Shown here: positions 1 to 5,950 of the stretch, one piece after another
How positions within the stretch are numbered: the stretch's first letter is position 1
How the letters are laid out: each line of letters starts with the position of its first letter
Origin: an uncultured Clostridia bacterium
Lineage (GTDB): Bacteria; Bacillota; Clostridia; TANB77; CAG-508
DNA: 11,277 nt
Reading direction: 5' to 3'
Assembly (NCBI GenBank): GCA_947632745.1
Contig: CANRQH010000041.1
Span: forward strand, 1 to 11,277
Translations under genes and position numbers: made by a program
Notes under the pieces: model-generated
Told to the model about the DNA's origin: nothing
Databases searched by the model: none
The model's input: only the letters and a program-made list of their open reading frames with translations

Positions 1-69
1 TTTAGTCTCTTTGTGTTATTTTATAAATTTCTTCTTTCTTTCGTAATTCTGATGACTTTCCTATTATAT

Positions 70-106
70 AAAAAAAAGCTTACTCATTTTTTGAGTTAGC
101 TTTTTT
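70..106 (-). terminator. Intrinsic terminator after the O-antigen ligase-like gene (bidirectional shape)
   Basis: A 10-bp stem with one mismatch (plus strand AGCTTACTCA at 77-86, TGAGTTAGCT at 92-101) encloses a short T loop. It has an A run on its left and a T run on its right. Read on the minus strand it follows the stop codon at 123 and ends in a run of seven or more U, as expected for a Rho-independent terminator. Because both flanks are homopolymers it could work in both directions. The 60 bases left of it show no gene I can support. Confidence 0.85.
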
Positions 107-122
107 CATTGATTGGTTTTCT

Positions 123-1361
123 TTAGATGCTATTCCGAAGAATAAACCAAAATATTGGTGCAATTCCTATTGTACTAATATTAAAAAATGCTTGTGCCAA
201 ATAGCTGATAATTGTTATAGTATAAATAGTTGCTAATTTGCTTTTAGCCATTCTTTTCATACCACCTATAACAATTTGTCCAATAAAAATTAAATATACT
301 ATTAATGCTGGTATTCCCATAGTAGCTGCTATTTGTAGATATTCATTATGAGCTTTATCAACGTAAATACTTGATCCAATACCAATCTCCTTGCATTCAT
401 CTGGACATTCTTCTATTAGCCCATCAGATAGAGCATCTACTCCACATCCTGTTATTGGTACTTTGGTAATTAATTTTATTACCGACTTCCATATGCCTAT
501 TCTTCCTGAACCCGTTTTATTTGTCAATCCCACATTTTTAATTTCTTTTATTTCTTTTTGCAAATTTGTTGTTTTATTTTCAATTCTATTATACTTATCA
601 GTTATCTTAATGAAACCGAAACAAAAAATAAATATCATTCCTATAATAAAAAATCGTTTAAAATATTTTTTCCTATGTTTTTTTATTAAATATATTATTA
701 TTGCAAATATGTACACTATAAATGCAACCCATGAACTTCTTGCAGTACATGCTAACATTGCACTATAGGCAATTGCACTTCCTATATAATATATTTTTTT
801 ATTAAATAAAATTGCTCCTAATATCATTGCTGGCAAAACAATGCTAACAAAACTTCCCATAAAATTTGTATTTCCAAATGTTCCATTTGCTCCTCCTGAA
901 AAAATTGGAGGTAAATTAATAAAATTTCCTACATAAAACTGTATGATTGCAAATATACATATTGAAATATAAGTTATTAATGCAAGTGTAAGAAATTTTT
1001 TATATGAGTTAAAATAATATTTAGCATTATAATATACTAATATATATATTATAATTGTATATAGTCCTTCAAATCTGTTATCTTCTCCAATTAATGATTT
1101 AGGTACATTTTTAGAAAAAATCGTACTTAAAATTGACAAGACTCCAAATACTATAATTAGTATATCTGTCTTGTCAAATTTTAATTTATCGATTTTTAAT
1201 AATGTTGATATTAATAAAACAAGTCCACATAACAATAAAATAATTATTTTAGGTACATTATAATTATAAAAAATCAAACCCGTATTTGGTTTTATTAATA
1301 CTGGTACAATAAATAATATAATACTTAGTGTAACTGTTATAATTTGATTTTTTTTATTCAC
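123..1361 (-). CDS. O-antigen ligase/polymerase (Wzy/WaaL) family membrane protein
   Basis: A polytopic inner-membrane protein of 412 residues with about ten or more hydrophobic segments. It matches the O-antigen ligase/polymerase family, which joins or polymerises lipid-linked glycans on the outer face of the membrane. Seen in sequence: a TARSSWVAF segment near residues 206-213, GSGRIGIW near 284-291 before a long non-membrane loop, and KAHNEYLQIAATMG near 336-349, whose His is the family's typical conserved His. In a Gram-positive cell the substrate is more likely a capsule, teichuronic or other wall glycan than O-antigen. The start is GTG, with AAGGAG about 13 bases upstream, which is rather far; an ATT six bases earlier is in frame, so the exact start is uncertain. 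It is the last gene of the mraZ-rsmH-ftsL unit, 38 bases after the ftsL-like gene, and is followed by a terminator. The specific substrate is not known. Confidence 0.85.
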   Translation of the reverse strand: MNKKNQIITVTLSIILFIVPVLIKPNTGLIFYNYNVPKIIILLLCGLVLLISTLLKIDKLKFDKTDILIIVFGVLSILSTIFSKNVPKSLIGEDNRFEGLYTIIIYILVYYNAKYYFNSYKKFLTLALITYISICIFAIIQFYVGNFINLPPIFSGGANGTFGNTNFMGSFVSIVLPAMILGAILFNKKIYYIGSAIAYSAMLACTARSSWVAFIVYIFAIIIYLIKKHRKKYFKRFFIIGMIFIFCFGFIKITDKYNRIENKTTNLQKEIKEIKNVGLTNKTGSGRIGIWKSVIKLITKVPITGCGVDALSDGLIEECPDECKEIGIGSSIYVDKAHNEYLQIAATMGIPALIVYLIFIGQIVIGGMKRMAKSKLATIYTITIISYLAQAFFNISTIGIAPIFWFILRNSI

Positions 1362-1399
1362 TGAAATATTGTGACTCCTTTTCTATTTTATATAAAAAA

Positions 1400-1912
1400 T
1401 TATTTATTTCTTAATATCCTATTAATAATTTTTTGAAGCCATGAACTTTCATCATCATTAAATGTATTTATTTCTTCGCTTCCTACTTCAACATAATCTT
1501 TCTTATCTAAAGTAACATATACTTTTTGCCCATTATCTAATCTTTGCATTCCTAGCTTCTCTTTAGCTGCTTGTTCAATATTATTTAAATTGATGCTTCC
1601 TTCTATACTTACTTCTAATTGTCCATTAGTTTTTTCAATAGATGAAAGTTCATTTTTTTTGTTTTGAATCTCATTAAATTTTTCGTTTATTAGTGAACTT
1701 CTGTAACTTACAGCGAGTAATATTAAAAATATCGTTAATATCAATACAACATTTTTAGTGTGTTGCTTTTTTTCTAATTTTAATGCAACTCGTCTTTGTT
1801 CTTCGTTTATTTTAATTTGTTTTTGATAATCATTTGTTCTTTTTTTATTTGGTATTTTTTTTGGTTCAATTTTTCTTGGACTTGTTTCATATTCATAATT
1901 AAATATACTCAT
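1400..1912 (-). CDS. ftsL: FtsL/DivIC-like septum-formation protein
   Basis: A 170-residue bitopic protein with the layout of the FtsL/DivIC division proteins. A basic cytoplasmic N-terminus (residues 1-53) is followed by one membrane helix (about 54-70, VVLILTIFLILLAVSY). Next comes an extracellular coiled coil (about 72-105), then the family's signature segment NIEQAAKEKLGMQRL near 111-125. In the family these proteins form the FtsL-DivIC-DivIB (FtsLBQ-type) complex that activates septal wall synthesis. The position after rsmH favours ftsL over divIC, because the two are hard to separate by sequence. The start ATG has GAGGTGA about 12 bases upstream. A usual division-cluster successor (a transpeptidase such as pbpB) is absent; the next gene is a glycan polymerase. 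A candidate promoter lies at the end of rsmH. Confidence 0.8.
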   Translation of the reverse strand: MSIFNYEYETSPRKIEPKKIPNKKRTNDYQKQIKINEEQRRVALKLEKKQHTKNVVLILTIFLILLAVSYRSSLINEKFNEIQNKKNELSSIEKTNGQLEVSIEGSINLNNIEQAAKEKLGMQRLDNGQKVYVTLDKKDYVEVGSEEINTFNDDESSWLQKIINRILRNK

Positions 1913-1980
1913 AAGTTACTTTGTTCACCTCTTTTCTTTTTGTATTTTTATTTATTTGTTTGTTTCGTATTTTTTTATTA

Positions 1981-2009
1981 ATTATATTTCTATTTTTAAA
2001 TTTTCTCAA
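1981..2009 (-). promoter_or_regulatory. Candidate sigma-A promoter for the ftsL-like gene
   Basis: On the minus strand TTGAGA (2004-2009) and TATAAT (1981-1986) are separated by exactly 17 bases. The -35 lies in the last codons of rsmH and the -10 just after its stop. It would drive the ftsL-like gene and the polymerase separately from mraZ-rsmH. The region is A+T-rich, so a chance match to the -10 is possible. Confidence 0.45.
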
Positions 2010-2928
2010 AAATCCTAAGTTTTGCACTTTTTGATCTTGAATTTTCTTTTTGCTCATCAATAGTTGCAATTATTGGCTTTTTAGTTACAACTCTTCCTAG
2101 CTCTTTTGCTCCACACACACAATATGGTATGTCTTTTGGACATGTGCAAATTCCTTTTGCTCTATTCATTGCTATTTTTACGCATCTATCTTCTAAAGAA
2201 TGAAAAGTTATAACACATAATCTTCCTCCAGATTTTAACATATCTATTGAATTAGATATTGTATCTTCTAAGGGTTTTATTTCATTATTTACTTCTATTC
2301 TTATTGCTTGAAATGTTCTTTTTGCTGGGTGACCATCTTTCGGGTTGAATTTTGGTATTGAATTTTCTATAATTTTTACAAGTTCATCTGTTGTTTCTAT
2401 TTTCTTTTTTGCTCTTTGAATACATATATTTTTAGCAATTATTCTTGAATATCTTTCTTCTCCATATTCATAAATTATATTTGCTAAGTGTTCTTCTTTA
2501 TAATTGTTTATAACTTCTTTTGCTGTAAGCCTTTGGGATTTATCCATTCTCATATCAAGTTCACTTGAACCCATATAGCTAAATCCTCTTGTCTTTTCGT
2601 CAAGTTGATATGATGAAACTCCTAAATCTAATAGAATTCCATCAACTTGATTTATATCTAATTTATTTAAAATTTCTTTAATATCATCATGATTTCCATG
2701 TATATATTTTACGTTTTGGTATTCAGATAGTTTTTCTTTAGCTGCTTTTAAAGCTTCTTCATCTCTGTCTATTCCTATTAAAATTCCTTTTTTAGGATCT
2801 AACTTTTTTAAAATCTCTATACTGTGCCCTGCTCCTCCTAGAGTTCCATCTACATATATACCGTCTTTTTTTATGTTTAGTCCTTCTATACATTCATTTA
2901 ATAATACTGGCTTATGTTTAAATTCCAC
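1996..2928 (-). CDS. rsmH: 16S rRNA (cytosine-1402-N4)-methyltransferase RsmH (MraW)
   Basis: RsmH transfers a methyl group from SAM to the N4 of C1402 in the decoding centre of 16S rRNA. The 310 residues are a normal family length. Visible features: N-terminal HKPVLLNECI, the SAM-binding loop YVDGTLGGAGHS (residues 25-36), the acidic GIDRDEEA (52-59), DGILLDLGVSS (96-106), RGFSY, LDMRMD (124-129), and ITFHSLEDR near 240-248. A Cys-rich segment (CTCPKDIPYCVC) follows before the C-terminus, as in other Bacillota RsmH. The start is GTG with AAAGGAG five bases away; the N-terminus aligns with the usual start of the family, so GTG is right. It follows mraZ as usual, but after an unusually long 447-base gap holding hairpins, one of them 29 bases upstream of this start. 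Confidence 0.97.
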   Translation of the reverse strand: MEFKHKPVLLNECIEGLNIKKDGIYVDGTLGGAGHSIEILKKLDPKKGILIGIDRDEEALKAAKEKLSEYQNVKYIHGNHDDIKEILNKLDINQVDGILLDLGVSSYQLDEKTRGFSYMGSSELDMRMDKSQRLTAKEVINNYKEEHLANIIYEYGEERYSRIIAKNICIQRAKKKIETTDELVKIIENSIPKFNPKDGHPAKRTFQAIRIEVNNEIKPLEDTISNSIDMLKSGGRLCVITFHSLEDRCVKIAMNRAKGICTCPKDIPYCVCGAKELGRVVTKKPIIATIDEQKENSRSKSAKLRIFEKI

Positions 2929-3375
2929 TTTTTCTCCTTTAAGTTTTATAGATTTTAGCAGCTAGTATTATTTTTAAAAAATACCAGCTGCTTTTTCTTT
3001 AAGTATTCAAATTTGTCTTCTTAAGTATTACGCAATCTTTTGTAATACTTTTACTTTGGTATTTTTTATTCTTTTTATCAAAGAAATTCTTTGGTATACT
3101 AATTATGTATGTGTTTTTTACTTAATTAAAAGTTTTATCTTGTGTAATTTTTTACTTTTGTCTTTTATTTTTATATTTTCTTTTGTATTTATTTCTTTAG
3201 TAGGCATTTCTTTTGTAAACACTTTTGTATTTTTGAATTTTATCTTTAGTTTTCTAAGCTTTTTTCCTTTGCATTTTTCTCTTTAGTTTTTAACATAATC
3301 ATTCCCTGAAATATTTTCGGAAATTTGATTATTATATAAACTTTTCTTTAATAGAAAAGATTATATACAATATTT
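2929..3375 (-). other. Long mraZ-rsmH spacer with several hairpins; no gene supported
   Basis: This 447-base gap is strikingly purine-rich on the minus (transcript) strand and poor in C and T. In transcription order it holds three hairpins. The first is small (CTTTTC/GAAAAG, 3341-3359) and could be a weak mraZ terminator. The second is long and imperfect (3295-3332, around an AAATATTT core). The third has a perfect 9-bp stem (AAGTATTAC/GTAATACTT, 3023-3031 with 3042-3050). The leader hairpin at 2957-2992 is listed separately. A CTTTGGTAT direct repeat is at about 3055 and 3091 on the plus strand. A weak -10-like TATAAT lies at 3360-3365. Short Lys-rich frames exist, but none has a good start and length. 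The plus-strand frame across 3056-3286 is a Phe/Leu-rich mirror of this purine bias, not a gene. Confidence 0.5.
2957..2992. promoter_or_regulatory. Strong hairpin in the rsmH leader (13-bp stem)
   Basis: AGCAGCTAGTATT (2957-2969) pairs with AATACCAGCTGCT (2980-2992) through 13 positions with one wobble or mismatch, around a T/A loop. The T-rich tail (CTTTTTCTTT) is on the plus-strand side, so as an intrinsic terminator it points against the genes. On the gene strand it is a stable leader hairpin about 29 bases before the rsmH start. It may terminate antisense transcription, protect a processed 5' end, or affect rsmH translation. Confidence 0.6.
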
Positions 3376-3801
3376 TTATATTCCAAGCATTGTCATGTTG
3401 TCTGCAATTTCATCTGCTGAAATTTCTTCATCTTTTGATTGCCAAGTAGCTTTATCCCAAACTTCAAGTCTTGTCCCAACTCCAATTATTACTGCTTCTT
3501 TTTCTAAATTTGCTGCTTGTCTTAAATTATTTGGAATTAAAAATCTTCCTTGTTTATCTATTTCACACTCTGTTGCTCCTGCTAAGAAAAATCTTACAAA
3601 ATTTCTTGCATTTTTATCTGATAGTGGAAGTGATTTTAATTTTGTTTCAAAATTTAACCATTCTTCACTTGAAAAAGCAAATAAGCATCCATCTAAACCT
3701 TTTGTTAAAATGAATGTGTCCCCCATGTCTTTTCTAAGTTTTGCAGGCATTGATATTCTGCCTTTTGCATCTAATGTATGCTCAAATTCACCCATTAACA
3801 T
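3376..3801 (-). CDS. mraZ: Transcriptional regulator MraZ
   Basis: MraZ is a DNA-binding regulator made of two AbrB-like (SpoVT/AbrB) halves that form a ring and control the division and cell-wall cluster. The 141 residues show both DxxxR motifs: DAKGR at 11-15 and DKQGR at 82-86, each followed by an IxxPxxLR-type segment (MPAKLR, IPNNLR). The start is taken at the ATG giving MLMGEFEHT, which aligns with the family's usual M-x-M-G-E start and has GGGGTGA about 10 bases upstream. A longer frame beginning at 3840 adds 13 residues, but those codons are the MraZ operator repeats, so they should not be coding. A consensus promoter and three MraZ boxes lie directly upstream, so autoregulation is expected. 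rsmH follows after a long spacer. Confidence 0.95.
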   Translation of the reverse strand: MLMGEFEHTLDAKGRISMPAKLRKDMGDTFILTKGLDGCLFAFSSEEWLNFETKLKSLPLSDKNARNFVRFFLAGATECEIDKQGRFLIPNNLRQAANLEKEAVIIGVGTRLEVWDKATWQSKDEEISADEIADNMTMLGI

Positions 3802-3816
3802 GATTAAATTTTCACC

Positions 3817-3842
3817 CCACTTTGTACCACTTTTTTCCACTT
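3817..3842 (-). promoter_or_regulatory. MraZ box: three AAGTGG repeats at 10-bp period
   Basis: On the minus strand AAGTGG occurs at 3837-3842, 3827-3832 and 3817-3822, each exactly 10 bases apart, so all three lie on one face of the helix. This agrees with the AAAGTGG-type MraZ boxes described for Mollicutes and related Bacillota, and with the spaced TGGG repeats of E. coli. The array sits between the -10 element and the mraZ start, where a bound MraZ ring could block initiation. The third repeat runs into the GGGGTGA ribosome-binding site (3812-3818), so operator and translation signal share bases. Confidence 0.88.
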
Positions 3843-3849
3843 CAGTTAA

Positions 3850-3878
3850 ATTTTAATACACTTTTATTTATTTTGCAA
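3850..3878 (-). promoter_or_regulatory. Sigma-A promoter of mraZ
   Basis: TTGCAA (3873-3878) and TAAAAT (3850-3855) are separated by 17 bases on the minus strand. Transcription would begin near 3843, at the edge of the first MraZ box. Position, spacing and the operator directly downstream make this the likely promoter of mraZ and perhaps rsmH. Confidence 0.75.
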
Positions 3879-3916
3879 TAGTTTTTTGAAAAAAATTTAA
3901 AAAAATTTTATTTTTT

Positions 3917-4098
3917 CAAGTTCAAAATTAATAAAATTTTCATAAAAAGCGCTGAAACGCTTTGAGTTAGAAATTCTTACATTCTTTATGGAAAGAGTTC
4001 AAGCTTGCCTTGGAAGGGTGCCATAAAAAATGTGTAGAATTTCTGCGAAAAAGTAAGGGACAAAGCTTTTTATGAAAATTTTATTAATTTTGAACTTG
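3917..4098. repeat. 182-bp foldback element (MITE-like or structured RNA)
   Basis: The outer arms (3917-3950 and 4065-4098) are perfect 34-base inverted repeats, beginning CAAGTTCAAAATTAAT and ending in the mirror image. Inside them a second pair of arms (3969-3991 and 4021-4044) pairs almost perfectly over about 23 bases, AGAAATTCTTACATTCTTTA against its near-complement. A small hairpin AAAGCG/CGCTTT (3946-3963) sits in the left half. The apex (about 3992-4020) is unpaired and richer in G+C. No reading frame is evident. The element lies between the terminator of the rluA-type gene and the mraZ promoter, a place where insertion does little harm. Long perfect terminal repeats and no gene fit a miniature inverted-repeat transposable element; a clear target-site duplication is not visible in the A/T-rich flanks. 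A folded non-coding RNA is the alternative. Confidence 0.7.
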
Positions 4099-4104
4099 TA
4101 AAAC

Positions 4105-4139
4105 AAAAAAAATTGATTTAGAATTTTTCTAAATCAATT
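4105..4139 (-). terminator. Intrinsic terminator overlapping the end of the pseudouridine synthase gene
   Basis: On the minus strand AATTGATTTAGAA (4127-4139) pairs with TTCTAAATCAATT (4111-4123) around a 3-base loop and is followed by eight U (4105-4112, partly in the stem). The left stem arm includes the stop codon and last bases of the gene. It ends the long operon. Confidence 0.88.
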
Positions 4140-4811
4140 TTTGTTTATTAACCCAACTGTTTTACACATAGTCCACTCTGGATAATCTGTAAAAGTTATT
4201 TCTTCTTTCTTTACCGGGTGTACAAATGATATTTCATATGCCCACAATCTTATTTGTTTGTTTTTACCCCTTGTACCATATTTTTGGTCCCCATATAAAG
4301 AATGATTTATATGTGCCATTTGAACTCTTATTTGATGGTGTCTACCTGTATGTAAATTTATTTTTACTAAACTTAAATCTCTTTTTTCATCATAATTTAA
4401 AACTTCATAATCTAGTTTTGCCATTTTTGCATTTTTCTTTTGGCTATTTACAACCTTGCTTATATTATTTCTTTCATCTTTATATAAATAATCTTCTAAT
4501 GTTCCCTTTTTTTCTTCAAATTTTCCATCTACTACTGCTAAATATTTTTTCTTAAAATCTTTATTTCTTATTTGCTCACTTAATCTTGAAGCTGCCTTTG
4601 ATGTTCTTGCAAACACCATTATTCCACCTACTGGTCTATCTAACCTGTGAACTAAACCAATGTATGCTTCATTTGGTTTATTGTATTTTTCTTTTACATA
4701 TTGTTTTACCATAGTTAATAAATCTATATCTCCTGTTTTGTCACTTTGAGAAGGAATATTTGGCTCTTTTTCTACAACTATTATGTGGTTATCTTCATAT
4801 AATACTTTCAT
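4134..4811 (-). CDS. RluA-family RNA pseudouridine synthase
   Basis: RluA-family enzymes isomerise uridine to pseudouridine in rRNA or tRNA. The 225 residues carry the catalytic motif HRLDRPVGG (residues 55-63, catalytic Asp58), followed by FARTSKAASRLSEQ, and the later GRHHQIRVQMA segment with GDQKYG. There is no N-terminal S4 RNA-binding domain, so this is a short single-domain form; which U is modified cannot be told. The start is the ATG of MKVLYEDNH, which overlaps the stop of the upstream methyltransferase as TAATG with GGGA just before it, a typical translational-coupling arrangement. A further upstream in-frame ATG would add ten residues (MWNIWEMGKL) that only restate the other gene's tail, so it was rejected. 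The gene ends inside its terminator. Confidence 0.92.
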   Translation of the reverse strand: MKVLYEDNHIIVVEKEPNIPSQSDKTGDIDLLTMVKQYVKEKYNKPNEAYIGLVHRLDRPVGGIMVFARTSKAASRLSEQIRNKDFKKKYLAVVDGKFEEKKGTLEDYLYKDERNNISKVVNSQKKNAKMAKLDYEVLNYDEKRDLSLVKINLHTGRHHQIRVQMAHINHSLYGDQKYGTRGKNKQIRLWAYEISFVHPVKKEEITFTDYPEWTMCKTVGLINKN

Positions 4812-5674
4812 TAGCTTTCCCATCTCCCATATATTCCACATGGCAAAATAAGATTAGAATTTTCCATAGGTAAGCCTATTTCTCCCGCTTCTGTTTTTCC
4901 ATTGTATTTTTTTGAAACTGTGAGCTTTAATATGTTTTCTAAAACTGTGCTTGATATTCCCGTAGTATATGAATTTATTAAGAAAAATAAAGGATTTTTA
5001 GAAAGAACCTTTGTGCACAATTCTACTAAATCATAAATATTATTTTCAAATTGCCATACTTCACCTTTTGCACCTCTTCCATATGATGGTGGATCCATAA
5101 TTATTGCATCATATGTATTTTCTCTTCTTATTTCTCTATTTACAAATTTAACTACATCATCTACTATATATCTTACTTTTTTGTCTCCAAGATTTGATGA
5201 AATTACATTTTCTTTTGCCCAAGATACCATACCTTTAGAACTATCTACATGACAAACTGATGCTCCGGCACTTAAGCATGCAACTGTTGCACCACCAGTA
5301 TATGCAAATAAATTTAATACTTTTATTTCTCTATTTTCTGATTTTATTTTGTTAATCATCCAATCCCAATTTACAGCTTGTTCCGGAAATAAACCTGTAT
5401 GTTTAAATCCCATTGGTTTTATATTAAATGTTAAATCTTTATATTTTATTTGCCAACTTTCAGGAATTTTTCTATTATATTCCCATGAACCTCCACCTGT
5501 TTTGCTTCTATTATATGTTGCATGAGCTTGTCCCCATTTTTCTGGAAAACTTTTGTTATTCCATATTATTTGTGGGTCTGGTCTTGATAAAATAATATCT
5601 CCCCATTTTTCTAATTTTTGCCCATTTGCCATGTCTATTATTTTATAATCTTTCCATTCATTTGCTACTTTCAT
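4811..5674 (-). CDS. Class I SAM-dependent methyltransferase, RlmI/COG1092-like (probable RNA methyltransferase)
   Basis: A 287-residue Rossmann-fold methyltransferase. Features seen: GFKHTGLFPEQAVNW (89-103), the SAM-binding motif VLNLFAYTGGATVACLSAGA (119-138), acidic HVDSSKGM (142-149), and DPPSYGRG (194-201), the motif IV form of the RlmI/RlmK-type rRNA methyltransferases. The N-terminal 80 residues lack the clear PUA domain of E. coli RlmI, so it is a shorter Bacillota relative. The substrate is probably RNA, supported by coupling to a pseudouridine synthase (TAATG overlap). The ATG start has AAGGAG six bases upstream. The exact target base is unknown. Confidence 0.85.
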   Translation of the reverse strand: MKVANEWKDYKIIDMANGQKLEKWGDIILSRPDPQIIWNNKSFPEKWGQAHATYNRSKTGGGSWEYNRKIPESWQIKYKDLTFNIKPMGFKHTGLFPEQAVNWDWMINKIKSENREIKVLNLFAYTGGATVACLSAGASVCHVDSSKGMVSWAKENVISSNLGDKKVRYIVDDVVKFVNREIRRENTYDAIIMDPPSYGRGAKGEVWQFENNIYDLVELCTKVLSKNPLFFLINSYTTGISSTVLENILKLTVSKKYNGKTEAGEIGLPMENSNLILPCGIYGRWES

Positions 5675-5694
5675 ATACTACTCCTTAATATTAC

Positions 5695-5892
5695 TTAAAT
5701 ATGTAAAATGTTTATAAACTTATAAATTAACCACATGTTCATTGTCATACAGGCTAATATTATTAAACAAATTGTTGTTATAAATTTATGCTCAAGAATT
5801 TTTCCAAATAATTTGCTTGTCCATTTTTGTTTTTCGTTTTCATTTTTTTGTATGTAGGTTGAATATCCTACTTTAAAAAAATCTTCTTTCAT
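5695..5892 (-). CDS. Small single-span membrane protein, unknown function
   Basis: A 65-residue protein: a polar, Lys/Glu-rich N-terminal half followed by one membrane helix (about 37-57, FITTICLIILACMTMNMWLI) and a short tail. I do not recognise a family. The start was set at the second of two close ATGs: GGGAGG lies six bases before it, whereas the first ATG (5898) directly abuts the Shine-Dalgarno. The start codon and first codons lie in the 3' arm of a 16-bp hairpin, and the run of seven T after it encodes Asp-Phe-Phe, so translation and the hairpin could compete. It lies 20 bases before the methyltransferase and 58 after the WG-repeat gene, and probably belongs to the same operon. Confidence 0.7.
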   Translation of the reverse strand: MKEDFFKVGYSTYIQKNENEKQKWTSKLFGKILEHKFITTICLIILACMTMNMWLIYKFINILHI

Positions 5893-5928
5893 ATACATCC
5901 TCCCTCTATTATATGTATATGAAAGAAG
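5875..5928 (-). promoter_or_regulatory. Hairpin with ribosome-binding site in loop and T tract: possible attenuator
   Basis: CTTCTTTCATATACAT (transcript 5' arm, 5913-5928) is perfectly complementary to ATGTATATGAAAGAAG (5883-5898). The 14-base loop (5899-5912) holds AGAGGGAGG, the Shine-Dalgarno of the 65-aa gene, and the 3' arm holds its start codon. The arm is followed by A and seven T (5875-5881). The shape matches an intrinsic terminator for the upstream WG gene and equally a translation-blocking leader hairpin. A TATAAT sequence spans the loop edge but lacks a good -35. The stem is A+T-rich, so terminator strength is uncertain. Confidence 0.65.
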
Positions 5929-5950
5929 TTTTAATTTTAGAACTTATTTT

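Noticed and set aside
1..60. A minus-strand frame reading SSELRKKEEIYKITQRD up to a stop near the left edge
   Set aside because: It lies behind a strong terminator, has no start codon and is only 17 codons long.
3056..3286. Phe/Leu-rich plus-strand frame, and Lys-rich minus-strand frames, in the mraZ-rsmH spacer
   Set aside because: The plus frame reflects pyrimidine bias. The minus frames are short, broken by stops and lack a good start; the best begins at ATG with AGGGA but ends after fewer than 20 codons.
3802..3840. N-terminal extension of mraZ (13 extra residues, from the ATG at 3840)
   Set aside because: These codons are the three 10-bp-spaced MraZ boxes and the ribosome-binding site, and MraZ proteins start at the later Met.
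3395..3856. Plus-strand open frame of about 150 codons opposite mraZ
   Set aside because: It mirrors the coding strand of a clear mraZ gene, has no ribosome-binding site and matches no family I know.
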